Assembly: GCA_965214335.1 (NCBI GenBank)
Contig: CBDCBO010000014.1
Span: 1 to 64,000 of the forward strand
Direction of reading: 5' to 3'
Source of the DNA: Velthaea sp965214335
GTDB taxonomy: Bacteria > Vulcanimicrobiota > Vulcanimicrobiia > Vulcanimicrobiales > Vulcanimicrobiaceae
Length of the DNA stretch: 64,000 bases
Both the position numbers and the translations under genes were made by a program. Position 1 is the stretch's first letter, and each line of letters opens with the position of its first letter. This document shows positions 24,779 through 33,915 of the stretch, piece by piece. The notes beneath the pieces are model-generated. The model worked only from the letters and a program-made list of their open reading frames with translations. It was not told where the DNA came from and made no database searches.

Positions 24779-26134
24779 ATGACAGCCGGCTTTTCTCTAC
24801 GCGGGCTGCTCGTTGCGCTCGGAATCGTGGCACTGGGTTTACCGGTGGCGTTCGCCGGACTCTTCGGCGTCATCGCGCAGATCGACCGATCGAACCTCAA
24901 CGTGCGGCTCGTTCGCGAGGCTCAACTCAACGCCGCTGATTTGCGGCGCTTGCAAAGCGACGAAGAGACGAGCGTGCGCGGCTTCGTCGCCACCGGCGAT
25001 CCGACGTTCTTGGCCAGTTACCACCTCGCGGTCGATGAATTTCCGGTTCACACTCAGGCGATCGCCGACGCGCTCAACCAAAGCACCGCCGACGCCCGAG
25101 CCGTTGCAGCGCTGGCGGGTGCGCGCTCGTACAACGCGCGCTGGCGCACCGAGTTCGCCGAACGGGCTATAGCGAAAGCCCGCGACCGCATCAGCGACCG
25201 GCGCGCGGCGGCGTATCTCGATGCCTTTCGCAACAACGCCGATATTTTGGCTGCGGTGTTCATAGCAGGCTATCACCAGTATGTCGCGGCACGCGACCGG
25301 GCCGCGCGCTTAGCGGGCAATATCGGGTTTGGCGCGCTGGGCGTCGTCGCGCTGCAAGTGTTGGTCTATGCCTTTCTCGTCGACCGGCTGCGCGGTGAAC
25401 TCGTGCGCGAGCGGCGCGTGGTATCGCTGCTTGCGCGTGCCTTCAGCAGCGAGATCGTAAATGACACCCGGCTCGACGTCGGCGCGACCTATGTTTCGGC
25501 AACGCGCGGTGCGACCGTCGGCGGCGATGTCTACGACATCTTTCCCCTCGATGCCGATCGCACGCTCATCGTCATCGCGGACGTGAGCGGCAAAGGCGTT
25601 GAGGCGGCGGTCGACTCGACGTTCGTGAAATACGGTCTGCGTGCGTTCGCGTCCGAGCATACCGATATCGCCACGATCGTCACGCGCTTCAACTCGCTCT
25701 ACAATCAAGCGCGAAAACCGCCTGAAGCGTTTGTCGAACTCTTCGCCGGAATTTACGATCATCGCACCGCGGCACTACGTTACGTAAACGCCGGGCACGA
25801 ATCCGCCTACGTGAAGCGGCCGGCCGGAATCGAACGCCTGGCACCGACCGGTACACTTGTCGGCGTCATGGAGCACGGTAGTTTCGCCGCCGCGCAAACG
25901 ATCATCACGGCCGACGATCTGCTGCTGCTTTCGACCGACGGGCTAACGGAGGCGCGCGATCCCAGCGGCGCTTTTCTCACCGGTCCGGGCGTCGAAACGT
26001 GGTTAAGCGAAGCGGGGACGACGAATCCGCAACGCGTCGTCGATGTGATTCTGGGCCGGCTGCGACGCTACACCCGCAATCGCAGCTCCGACGATTTAGC
26101 AATCCTCGTCATGCGACCGACACGCTCGTCATAA
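24779..26134 (+). CDS. CHASE3-type sensor with SpoIIE/PP2C phosphatase output
   Basis: 451 residues. Transmembrane helix 1 (about 10-33) is followed by an extracytoplasmic helical region (35-175) with SDEETSVRGFVATGDPTFLA, characteristic of CHASE3 sensors. Helix 2 (about 182-203) comes next, then a PP2C-like SpoIIE domain: GGDVYDIFPLDADRTLIVI, ADVSGKGVEAA (metal Asp), VNAGHESAYVKR, LLLSTDGLTEARDP and the terminal SSDDLAILVMR. It is expected to dephosphorylate an anti-sigma-factor antagonist or similar partner in response to an envelope signal; no such partner is encoded nearby. Its 3' end is 12 bp from the convergent multicopper oxidase stop. Confidence 0.88.
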   Translation: MTAGFSLRGLLVALGIVALGLPVAFAGLFGVIAQIDRSNLNVRLVREAQLNAADLRRLQSDEETSVRGFVATGDPTFLASYHLAVDEFPVHTQAIADALNQSTADARAVAALAGARSYNARWRTEFAERAIAKARDRISDRRAAAYLDAFRNNADILAAVFIAGYHQYVAARDRAARLAGNIGFGALGVVALQVLVYAFLVDRLRGELVRERRVVSLLARAFSSEIVNDTRLDVGATYVSATRGATVGGDVYDIFPLDADRTLIVIADVSGKGVEAAVDSTFVKYGLRAFASEHTDIATIVTRFNSLYNQARKPPEAFVELFAGIYDHRTAALRYVNAGHESAYVKRPAGIERLAPTGTLVGVMEHGSFAAAQTIITADDLLLLSTDGLTEARDPSGAFLTGPGVETWLSEAGTTNPQRVVDVILGRLRRYTRNRSSDDLAILVMRPTRSS

Positions 26135-26146
26135 TGCCGCACGCAT

Positions 26147-28069
26147 TTACGGCACGACTTGGATGCGCGCCATCATTCCGTTATCTTCGTGTTCTAAGAA
26201 ATGGCAGTGGTAGACGAACGTTCCGATGATATCGGGACCGCGAAAATCCATGCGAATTTTTACCGTCCGGGGTTGGAACGTACCGTGCGCGTCATAGCCA
26301 CCGTGGGGAATGTAGACCGTGTCGACTAATTGCCCCAGACCTTGTTCCACGGTAACGCCGGCCAGCGGCATGAAATGGATTTGGTGAATGTGAAACGCAT
26401 GGATTTCGTTCGTATAATTGACGATCGTCCAGTCCTCGACGGTACCTTCTTTGACCACCGTATCGGGCGGCCCGGTCATGCGATAGGGATGCTCGACCGC
26501 CGCCGGATTGGACACTTCGGTGATATAGAAATCGGGTTCCGGTTCATCCGATCGCAGATACTCAGTAAACGTAAAGCGGCGTTGCTTGACCGGTACTTGC
26601 TGTCCTAGACCCGTGAACCGCTGAGCGATCGGGTCGTGAGCCGGCGGAACGATTACCCGCTGCGTGACCCGTTGCGTTCCAACTCCCACGTTGAAAAGGT
26701 TGCGCGCAAGGTCGGTATCTCCGACACAGCCGGTATCAACGGCTTGCGTCCGCAGCACCATACTCGCGCCGGCAGTCGCGCCGGTAAGATAAAACTCGAT
26801 GCGCGATGCGGGCGTAAGCAGGACGTGACTCATGGCAACCGGAGCATACGTCGGTTTTCCGTTCTTCACGATGAGCGGCACGCCGTCGCGGGCGGTGACC
26901 ATCAACGGCTGAGCTTTGCCGTTGACGAGTAAGACGAGGTCGAGCGTCGTCTGCCCATCCGTGTTCGCCAAACGCCAATATTGTGTTTCGCCGAGCCGAA
27001 TGCTCGAGAGCGGAAGACCGCTGACCGAATCGCCGTTGAGCGGCAACGATAGTCCGTTGACGGTCAAGCTTGTCGTGTTGAACGGAATTTTCGGGCCGGG
27101 ACACTGGTCGGGCGGTGCAAACGGATCGCCGCCTGGATTGCGCGTGACCGGCGTCTCGGCAACGGCCTTTCGCGGCCGGTATTTGGCGAAGATGCCTTGA
27201 TGCGCCGCTGAATCCCGCACGATCGCGAAGTGGTTCGGAAGCTGGTCGGGGATCGACGGCTGCAACGCGTGAACGACGATCGCTCCGGTAAGTCCGGCGA
27301 ACACTTGGTAGAGCGCCTCACCGTGTGCATGCGGATGGTACCAATAGGTGCCGGCCGGTTCGTCGCGCGGGATATCGACGATATATTGGTACGTGTTGGG
27401 GAGCGCCGAATTGGCCCGCGGGCACAAGAGGACGGCGGTGACGTTGTCGCCCGGTTGTTTGGGCGACGTGTTCAGCCCATGGAAATGCAGATTGGCTTCG
27501 TTCCACGGGGAGCGATGGTATCCGTAGATCCGGCCCGTCACCGGATCCGGCGTGGGTGTTGGGGCCAGTTGCGGCTGACCGCACATGAGCGCGTAGGGGC
27601 CCGAATCATCGGCGCTCATGGCGCCCGCCTTCATCTTCATCCCGGCTGGGCCGGCCGGTCCGGAGCCGCCGATCTGGATCGGCGGCGGCGTCTCGATATT
27701 TCCCGTCGGAAACGTTAGATGATTGACGAGCGTGATCGCTAGCCGTTCGCCCTGCTTCACATGTAAGGTCGGCGGCGTCGCGCGCGTAACGAGCCGGCCA
27801 CCAACGTGCGTCTGATAGGTCCAGCAGAGTGCCGTCGCGTTATTGATAACGCTACTATTTAAATTTAGCGTTAGCGTCAATACGCCGTTGATGCTGAAAA
27901 CATCCGGCGGATCGACCAGCGTCTGGCCGGCAATCGCGGCTGGGCAAATTGGCGCCGCCTGTAGCGCAGGTTGCGGAAGGGCCGCGGCAACCGGCGGCGG
28001 CAACAGCGCGGCGATGAGGGCAACAAACGAAAGCACAGCCATCTCCAAAAAGGCGCGGTCCTTCCGCAC
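26147..28069 (-). CDS. Exported multicopper oxidase
   Basis: 640 residues, start GTG 28069, which gives the signal peptide a basic n-region before AVLSFVALIAALLPPPVAAA. Copper motifs: LHFHG (first HxHG), YWYHPHAHGE, HAFHIHQIHF, and HCHFLEHEDNGMM. The last two supply the type 1 His-Cys-His set with a Met axial ligand, plus the trinuclear-centre histidines. A Met/Lys-Met stretch (GMKMKAGAM) lies in domain 1. Such enzymes oxidise Cu+, Mn2+ or phenolic substrates with O2 in the periplasm. Substrate cannot be fixed. A monocistronic gene by context. Confidence 0.92.
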   Translation of the reverse strand: MRKDRAFLEMAVLSFVALIAALLPPPVAAALPQPALQAAPICPAAIAGQTLVDPPDVFSINGVLTLTLNLNSSVINNATALCWTYQTHVGGRLVTRATPPTLHVKQGERLAITLVNHLTFPTGNIETPPPIQIGGSGPAGPAGMKMKAGAMSADDSGPYALMCGQPQLAPTPTPDPVTGRIYGYHRSPWNEANLHFHGLNTSPKQPGDNVTAVLLCPRANSALPNTYQYIVDIPRDEPAGTYWYHPHAHGEALYQVFAGLTGAIVVHALQPSIPDQLPNHFAIVRDSAAHQGIFAKYRPRKAVAETPVTRNPGGDPFAPPDQCPGPKIPFNTTSLTVNGLSLPLNGDSVSGLPLSSIRLGETQYWRLANTDGQTTLDLVLLVNGKAQPLMVTARDGVPLIVKNGKPTYAPVAMSHVLLTPASRIEFYLTGATAGASMVLRTQAVDTGCVGDTDLARNLFNVGVGTQRVTQRVIVPPAHDPIAQRFTGLGQQVPVKQRRFTFTEYLRSDEPEPDFYITEVSNPAAVEHPYRMTGPPDTVVKEGTVEDWTIVNYTNEIHAFHIHQIHFMPLAGVTVEQGLGQLVDTVYIPHGGYDAHGTFQPRTVKIRMDFRGPDIIGTFVYHCHFLEHEDNGMMARIQVVP

Positions 28070-28490
28070 TTCGTTTATTTTTTGCGGAGCTGCCCTTGTT
28101 TACCCTTCGGGTCCGAGCCGCTAAGCGATCGGCTGCGGGCGCGGCCGCGAGCGCGACGGAACAGCGAACAACGAGACTTTCCCTGAACGAATGCTATACC
28201 TAGCGTGGGTGAGTCGGCCAACAACTGTCCAGCTATTCACGATGAAGCGCGCCGCACGGCCTACAGTATCGCGACCCGCCGGGAAGCGTGGGCTCCTGAC
28301 GGCTCACACGTCTTTTCGGCGGCGGTGCGCGGTACAGAATACATGTAGGCCGTCGCGGTTAGCCGGACATATTCCGCTGCCGTCCCCGCATCCAGGCGGA
28401 GCTGGTTACCACGGCCGCATCCTGCTCAGCAGAACGTATCGTTGAACGAACGCGCAACACGGGCACCGGTGCGCCGAGTCGACACGGAGT
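28070..28490. other. 421-bp intergenic region without a supported gene
   Basis: This lies upstream of the multicopper oxidase and downstream of the SRPBCC-like gene, both on the minus strand. The oxidase promoter should be here; a minus-strand GTATAG (around 28192-28198) is a weak -10 candidate about 125 bp from the gene. An 84-codon plus-strand frame at 28191 has Arg/Pro-rich noise composition. I see no RNA gene or repeat. Confidence 0.4.
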
Positions 28491-28961
28491 CTACGCGAAT
28501 ACGGATACCGGGGCCGGCGTCTGTTCGATATATGCAGCAATGCGTTGCACGAGATCGGCGGCACTCGCCTGCGCGATGTGCTTGCCGAGAACCGCATCGA
28601 AAACATCACCGGCGGCGCCGAGTGGCGGGTGATAATGGCCATCGAGCGTTACGATCGACTTGGTCGCGTCGAATTCGTCGGTCGTTACGTAGATCGTACC
28701 GGCGAATGACGGGAACGGTCCGGCCATGACCGGCTCCCAGGCGACGGCGTAGGCGTGACTATCACTTCCTAGCGGGGCAAAACGTGCCGACACTTCGCGT
28801 TGGAGGGTCAAGCCGACCCGCAGCGCGGCAATGTCGAAGGGGGCGCGCAGTGCGAACGTCATTTCGGCTTGCGGCGCGTATTCGTGGAAGAAGCCTTCCA
28901 AACGTGCCACCGTCGTACTTGTATTGCTACCGACTGCAGTAGAAACGTTAATATGATTCAT
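28491..28961 (-). CDS. SRPBCC-like protein of unknown ligand
   Basis: 156 residues from ATG 28961. The strand-rich middle (FALRAPFDIAALRVGLTL, GTIYVTTDEFDATKSIVTLDG) and C-terminal amphipathic helix (SAADLVQRIAAYIEQ) resemble the START/SRPBCC lipid-binding helix-grip fold. No catalytic residues are obvious. The family call is low confidence; coding is supported by a -10 signal eight bases upstream of the ATG and by codon use. Confidence 0.55.
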   Translation of the reverse strand: MNHINVSTAVGSNTSTTVARLEGFFHEYAPQAEMTFALRAPFDIAALRVGLTLQREVSARFAPLGSDSHAYAVAWEPVMAGPFPSFAGTIYVTTDEFDATKSIVTLDGHYHPPLGAAGDVFDAVLGKHIAQASAADLVQRIAAYIEQTPAPVSVFA

Positions 28962-28969
28962 CACCACTA

Positions 28970-28975
28970 AGTATA
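28970..28975 (-). promoter_or_regulatory. -10 element (TATACT), probable leaderless promoter
   Basis: On the minus strand TATACT is followed by eight bases (TAGTGGTG) and then ATG 28961. No purine-rich ribosome site precedes the ATG. The -35 is poor. Confidence 0.5.
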
Positions 28976-29098
28976 CAAATCAACAATTCGAGCAGCTACG
29001 AATGTTGTCGTAATGACCTTAAAACTATGTTCATCCAGCGTTGAGCCCCCGTGAAAGAAAAATACTTACGATGCTGTCTTGTTGAACCTTTCGTCCGG

Positions 29099-30559
29099 CT
29101 ATGCTTTGCCCAGCAGCTCGCGATATAAACGCGCGTATTGCCGGCCCGAACGGTTCCACGACACATCGGCGTGCATGGCATTGAGCTGCATCCGTTGCCA
29201 GGTTGGGCGATCCGAAAATAACGTTGCGGCGCGGCCGACCGCGGCCGCCAAGGCATCACGCGTGAGCGGCGCAAACTGAACGCCGGTTGCAACGCCGGCC
29301 GCTAGCGCCATCTCGTTTGCATCGATCACGGTGTCGGCCAGTCCTCCGACCCGGGCGACAACCGGGATTGCACCATAGCGCAACGCACATAACTGCGTCA
29401 ATCCGCACGGCTCGAATCGGGACGGCACGAGCACGACGTCGGCTCCGGCCTGAATGAGATGCGCGGCGCTTTCATCGTAGCCGATATAGGCACCGATGCG
29501 TCCGGGATAGGCGCTCACCGCGTCCTTGAAACCGCTTTCGATGTCGGCGTCGCCCGAACCCAGCACCACAAATTGAACGCCGCGCGCGATCAATTCCGGT
29601 AAGGTATCGAGTAATAGATCGAGGCCTTTTTGAAGCGACAATCGGCTAACGATTCCGACCAGCAGCGAATCCGGATCGTCGCTTAGATCGAAGCGCTTAC
29701 GCAACGCCGCCGTGTTCGGTCCACGCCGCGCGAGGCTATCGACGTCGTATTGCGCGCCGATATACCGATCGTGCGCGGGATCCCAAACATCGGCGTCGAT
29801 GCCGTTGAGAATGCCCGAGAACTGCGCTCCGCGCGCGCGCAGTAAGCCATCGAACCCCATACCGTCCTCGGGCGTGGCGATTTCCAGCGCGTACGTCGGC
29901 GATACGGTCGTCACGCGGTCGGCAAACTGCAGCCCCGCTTTGAGATAGCTGATCGCGCCGTAATACTCGATGCCTTCGACGGCATACGCTTCGGGCGGCA
30001 GGCCGAGCAGCGGCAGCAGGCCGGCCTCGAAGCGGCCCTGGAACGCCAGATTGTGCACGGTCATGACGGTGCCCGGTCCGCGCCGGCCGGCAAAGTGCAA
30101 GTACGCCGGCGCCAGTCCCGCTTGCCAGTCGTGCACGTGGACCACGTCCGGTACAAACCGCTCGACGGCCCCGCCGCCGATCTCCGCGGCCAATCGCCCG
30201 AGGGCTGCGAAGCGAAACGCATTATCGGGCCAATCATTGCCGTCGGGGCCGATGTACGGACCGCCGGCACGACCGTATAAATGCGGCGCATCGACAATGA
30301 GGAGTGCAAGACCGTTGACATCCGCGGCGAGCACGCGGGCCGGCTCGCCGAACAGGTCCGCGACCTCGAGAACCGGCGCCGTTTTCGTAACGGCCGTCAT
30401 GACCGCGGGATAGCCGGGAACCAGCGTCATGACTTCGACGCCTTCGCGCGCGAGCGCTTTGGGCAACGCACCCGTTACGTCGGCTAGTCCACCGGTCTTG
30501 ACGATCGGATAGATTTCGGACGCAACCGATAGAACCCGCGTCCGCGCTGTTGCCGCCAT
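29099..30559 (-). CDS. glgA: Glycogen synthase (ADP-glucose dependent)
   Basis: 486 residues from ATG 30559; the open frame runs another 94 codons upstream but only across the end of glgC. GT5 hallmarks: ASEIYPIVKTGGLADVTGALP (the KTGGL ADP-glucose-binding loop), HVHDWQAGLAP, SYLKAGLQFADRVTTVSPTY, and C-terminal VLVPSRFEPCGLTQLCALRYG with the retaining Glu. It adds glucose from ADP-glucose to alpha-1,4-glucan. It starts 14 bp after the glgC stop, so the two form a minimal glycogen operon; branching enzyme and phosphorylase are not in the window. Confidence 0.95.
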   Translation of the reverse strand: MAATARTRVLSVASEIYPIVKTGGLADVTGALPKALAREGVEVMTLVPGYPAVMTAVTKTAPVLEVADLFGEPARVLAADVNGLALLIVDAPHLYGRAGGPYIGPDGNDWPDNAFRFAALGRLAAEIGGGAVERFVPDVVHVHDWQAGLAPAYLHFAGRRGPGTVMTVHNLAFQGRFEAGLLPLLGLPPEAYAVEGIEYYGAISYLKAGLQFADRVTTVSPTYALEIATPEDGMGFDGLLRARGAQFSGILNGIDADVWDPAHDRYIGAQYDVDSLARRGPNTAALRKRFDLSDDPDSLLVGIVSRLSLQKGLDLLLDTLPELIARGVQFVVLGSGDADIESGFKDAVSAYPGRIGAYIGYDESAAHLIQAGADVVLVPSRFEPCGLTQLCALRYGAIPVVARVGGLADTVIDANEMALAAGVATGVQFAPLTRDALAAAVGRAATLFSDRPTWQRMQLNAMHADVSWNRSGRQYARLYRELLGKA

Positions 30560-30573
30560 CTTCGTGCGAACGG

Positions 30574-31836
30574 CTACAGCTGATCGATCATCGGTTGGGT
30601 TATCAAACACACCCCCCGGTCGGTACGCCGGAAGCGCGCGGCATCCAATTCCGGATCCTCGCCGACGACGAGCCCCTCGGGAATCTGCACGCCGCGGTCG
30701 ATGACGACATTGGTCAACCGAACGGAGCGCCCAATCTCGGCATAAGGCAGCACGACCGCGCCGTTGAGAACGCCAAACGAACGCATCTTCACCCCAGTCG
30801 ACAACAGCGAGCGGCGTACCATCGAACCGGAAACCACGCATCCGCCCGAGACAAGCGAGCTAATCGCGGCGCCGCGGCGCATTTCCTCATCGTGAATGAA
30901 CTTCGCCGGTGGTGTTATCTCGCCATACGTCCAGATCGGCCAGTTCGTGTCGTACAGATCCAATGCCGGCACGAAATCGGTGAGGTCGATGTTCGCTTCC
31001 CAATAGGCATCGACGGTTCCGACATCGCGCCAGTATGCTTCGGACTCGGGCGACGAACGCACGCACGAGCGCTCGAAACGGTGGGCCACGGCTAATCCGT
31101 TTTCGACGATATACGGAATGATGTCTTTACCGAAATCGTGAGCGGAGTCGGGATTGGCCGCGTCGCGCTGCAATTCGTCGAAGAGGAACTGCGTGCGGAA
31201 CACGTAGATGCCCATGCTCGCGAACGCCATCTCCGGCTTGTCCGGCATCCCGGGCGGGTCTTGCGGTTTTTCTAAAAATCCGATGACGCGATCGGCTTCG
31301 TCGACATGGACGACGCCGAACGCACGGGCGTCCAAACGCGGTACTTCGATGCAGCCGATCGTTACATCGGCTTTCTGTTCGACGTGCTGCTGCAGCATCT
31401 GCTCGTAGTCCATCTTGTAGATGTGATCGCCCGCCAGCAGCACGATGAAATGCGGATCGTAACTATTGATGATGTCGATGTTCTGATAGACCGCGTCGGC
31501 CGTACCGGCATACCATTGCGTTTCCGAAACGCGCTGGCTCGCCGGCAGAATGTCAAAACTTTCATTGCGTTCGGTGCGCAAGAAGTTCCAGCCACGCTGC
31601 AAGTGGCGAATCAAACTATGCGCTTTATACTGGGTGGCAACGGCGATGCGCCGGATGCCGGAATTGAGCGCATTCGATAGCGCGAAATCGATGATGCGTG
31701 ATTTTCCGGCGAAGTACACCGCCGGTTTTGCGCGTTTGTCGGTAAGTTCCATGAGCCGGGTCCCGCGACCGCCGGCTAATACGTAGGCCATCGCCTGACG
31801 GCTTAAGGGGGCACCAGACTGAGCAAATGTCGGCAA
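30574..31836 (-). CDS. glgC: Glucose-1-phosphate adenylyltransferase
   Basis: About 420 residues if started at TTG 31836, which has a GGAG site eight bases upstream; the frame is open to 31863 and ATG 31791 would still keep the catalytic core. Motifs: AYVLAGGRGTRLMELTDKRAK (nucleotide loop), GTADAVYQN, LAGDHIYKMDY (metal Asp), FLEKP and EAYWRDVGTVDAYW. A left-handed beta-helix C-terminus follows (SGSMVRRSLLSTGVKM). It makes ADP-glucose from ATP and glucose-1-phosphate, the committed step of glycogen synthesis, usually under allosteric control. First gene of the glgC-glgA pair. Confidence 0.94.
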   Translation of the reverse strand: MPTFAQSGAPLSRQAMAYVLAGGRGTRLMELTDKRAKPAVYFAGKSRIIDFALSNALNSGIRRIAVATQYKAHSLIRHLQRGWNFLRTERNESFDILPASQRVSETQWYAGTADAVYQNIDIINSYDPHFIVLLAGDHIYKMDYEQMLQQHVEQKADVTIGCIEVPRLDARAFGVVHVDEADRVIGFLEKPQDPPGMPDKPEMAFASMGIYVFRTQFLFDELQRDAANPDSAHDFGKDIIPYIVENGLAVAHRFERSCVRSSPESEAYWRDVGTVDAYWEANIDLTDFVPALDLYDTNWPIWTYGEITPPAKFIHDEEMRRGAAISSLVSGGCVVSGSMVRRSLLSTGVKMRSFGVLNGAVVLPYAEIGRSVRLTNVVIDRGVQIPEGLVVGEDPELDAARFRRTDRGVCLITQPMIDQL

Positions 31837-31982
31837 GAGTGCAACTCCGGTCAAAGCGTGCAAAAGTGATCCGCAAGCATCGTATTCACAGGCAACTTCT
31901 TTTACCCCGCAGCGTTACCCGGTACGTGCCGGCAAAAACCGCCGGCATCGCGTCGGAGCGACGGCTGGGACACTCCGAACGC

Positions 31983-33893
31983 CTATCGCATACGGTGCGC
32001 CGCCGTGAGCGCCGACAACATGTCCGGCGTTGCCGACACACGCCGCAAATGTGGAAATCGCGGACCGGCGTGATACTCCACGGCAACATCGCGATAGACG
32101 TTGCCGCTCACAACCAACACATGTACGGCCGGGCCTTTGATAGCCGCACGCAGCGCGAGGTCCAGCAGCTCCTGCGGATTCTCCGTCGCTGCGCGTCCGT
32201 TAACGGCGACGATCTTGTCACCGGGACTCAACCCGGCCCGGGCCGCCGGCGAGCCGGCAATGACATCGAGGATCGTGCCGTCCGCTTTAGCGTTAAACCC
32301 GAGTGAATAGCGCGCGTCGAGCGATTTGCGTAAGCCGGCTTCGAGTTTGCTAAAATCACTAGGCAGATCTTCGTACACGACGTGCCAGCCGGCGCGTTCG
32401 AACGGATTGGGCGGGTGGGGCGCGATCGCGTCGATGCGCTGGGCCAAGAACGTTCGCCAGTCGTAGGGTTGTACCGCCGTGAGCGCGGCGATCAGATCGT
32501 CGCGCGTGTAGGTGACGACCTGAGGCCCCGTATCGGCGCGGCCGAAGAACGCGCGCGCGACATCGTCGAGCGACCGGCGTCCGTGCGACAAGCGCGCGAT
32601 CGTGACGTCGGCTTCGAGCCACATCAACGCGCCTTCGGGATAGAAATCGACGCTACGCCGGGCCGCTTCCCACGAGCGGCTCGAACCGTAAAGCACGGAA
32701 GCCGCCACCGCCGTGTCGAGCAGCGGGCGTGTTTGCCGGCCGGTCGTTGTATCGAGCTCGGCGTACGTTGCGGCCTGGGCGTCGAGCCATTGTTGCTTGG
32801 ACCATAACCCGCAGCGCTCGGCTTGCAACTCGCCGTAGAACTGCGTCATGCCCTCGTACACCCACAGCAGATCGTCTTGCATCGGCACTTGCAGGTTGGG
32901 CGTGGCCAAGTCCGCCGGCCGCCGGAACTTGCCGTTCCACGAATGGTTGAACTCGTGCGGCAACAGATCGCCGTCACCGGCCAAGGCCGCCGGATCGATC
33001 AGGAAATCACCGTCGGTGCCGTCGTCGCTCGATTGATGATGTTCCACGCCTTCACCCGGCAGAACGTCCGATACGGTTAAGAGGAACGTGTAGTGATTGA
33101 AGTGGCGCGCGCCGTAGAGCGCGCGCATTTCACCCACGAGCCGGCGAAACTTCGCGACCGTCGCGTCGCTTGCGGCGAGCTCCGCCGGCGTGTCGGCGAA
33201 CACATCGAGTTCAACCGGCGCACCGTCGATGTCGCCTAACGGAAATTTCTTGACGTTGAGCCCCGCATCGAGCGGCGAATCGATCAGTGTCTCTTCCGTG
33301 ACCGGCTTGAACGTAACATCGGTGCCCTGCTGCGCGGTCACGTCGAGCGCGGTTCCAAATTGCCAGCCGGCCCCCGGCAAGCGAACCGACGGCACGATCC
33401 GGAGTTGCGAATAGTCGGCTACCGCCGGCGCCAGCACGACTTTGTTCCAGGTCAACACGAACGCTTCGGGCGAGGCCAATCGCGCCGAACTATATTGGCC
33501 GACCGACGAGCCCAAAAAGTCGAAGCTGACGTCGAGCGAGCGAACGCCTTGGGGAACATCGACGGTAAATGCATACAAATCGACGGGGTCGCGCCGCCAT
33601 GGCAGCGGACTGCCCGCGGCGCTCACGGCGAGCGTGGCAAGATTCGCAATCGGCCCGTTCGGGCCGTGTTCACCTGGAATCCACTTGGGATACACCAGCG
33701 TGACGCGCCCGGCCCCAACGGGAATCGTCTCACGCACGTGCAGCAGTCCGCGGGTAACCTCACTTGCGTCAACAGCCACCGTCATCACAACGGCCGGTGG
33801 CGTTTGAGCGCCGGCGTAAGGCGGCGCCGGAAGCAACCAGAGCGCTCCGAGCAGCATCGTAAACACGGGGACGAACCGGCGATCACATAGCAT
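31983..33893 (-). CDS. M61-family metallopeptidase with PDZ domain, exported
   Basis: 636 residues from ATG 33893, which begins a signal peptide (RRFVPVFTMLLGALWLLPAP then YAGA); the upstream frame is Arg/Cys-rich noise. An N-terminal beta domain (about 30-190) precedes the catalytic domain with LPHEFNHSWNGKFRRP (HExxH zinc motif) and LLWVYEGMTQFYGELQ (third ligand Glu). A C-terminal PDZ domain (IAGSPAARAGLSPGDKIVAVNG) follows, as in glycyl-aminopeptidase-type M61 proteins. It should act on peptides in the periplasm or at the surface. It starts 22 bp after the stop of the epoxide-hydrolase-like gene, so co-transcription is likely. Confidence 0.9.
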   Translation of the reverse strand: MLCDRRFVPVFTMLLGALWLLPAPPYAGAQTPPAVVMTVAVDASEVTRGLLHVRETIPVGAGRVTLVYPKWIPGEHGPNGPIANLATLAVSAAGSPLPWRRDPVDLYAFTVDVPQGVRSLDVSFDFLGSSVGQYSSARLASPEAFVLTWNKVVLAPAVADYSQLRIVPSVRLPGAGWQFGTALDVTAQQGTDVTFKPVTEETLIDSPLDAGLNVKKFPLGDIDGAPVELDVFADTPAELAASDATVAKFRRLVGEMRALYGARHFNHYTFLLTVSDVLPGEGVEHHQSSDDGTDGDFLIDPAALAGDGDLLPHEFNHSWNGKFRRPADLATPNLQVPMQDDLLWVYEGMTQFYGELQAERCGLWSKQQWLDAQAATYAELDTTTGRQTRPLLDTAVAASVLYGSSRSWEAARRSVDFYPEGALMWLEADVTIARLSHGRRSLDDVARAFFGRADTGPQVVTYTRDDLIAALTAVQPYDWRTFLAQRIDAIAPHPPNPFERAGWHVVYEDLPSDFSKLEAGLRKSLDARYSLGFNAKADGTILDVIAGSPAARAGLSPGDKIVAVNGRAATENPQELLDLALRAAIKGPAVHVLVVSGNVYRDVAVEYHAGPRFPHLRRVSATPDMLSALTAAHRMR

Positions 33894-33915
33894 CGAGCGT
33901 CTTGTGCGCAATCCG

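Noticed and set aside
28191..28445. 84-codon plus-strand frame upstream of the multicopper oxidase
   Set aside because: Arg/Pro-rich noise composition, no ribosome site and no motif; not reported as a gene.
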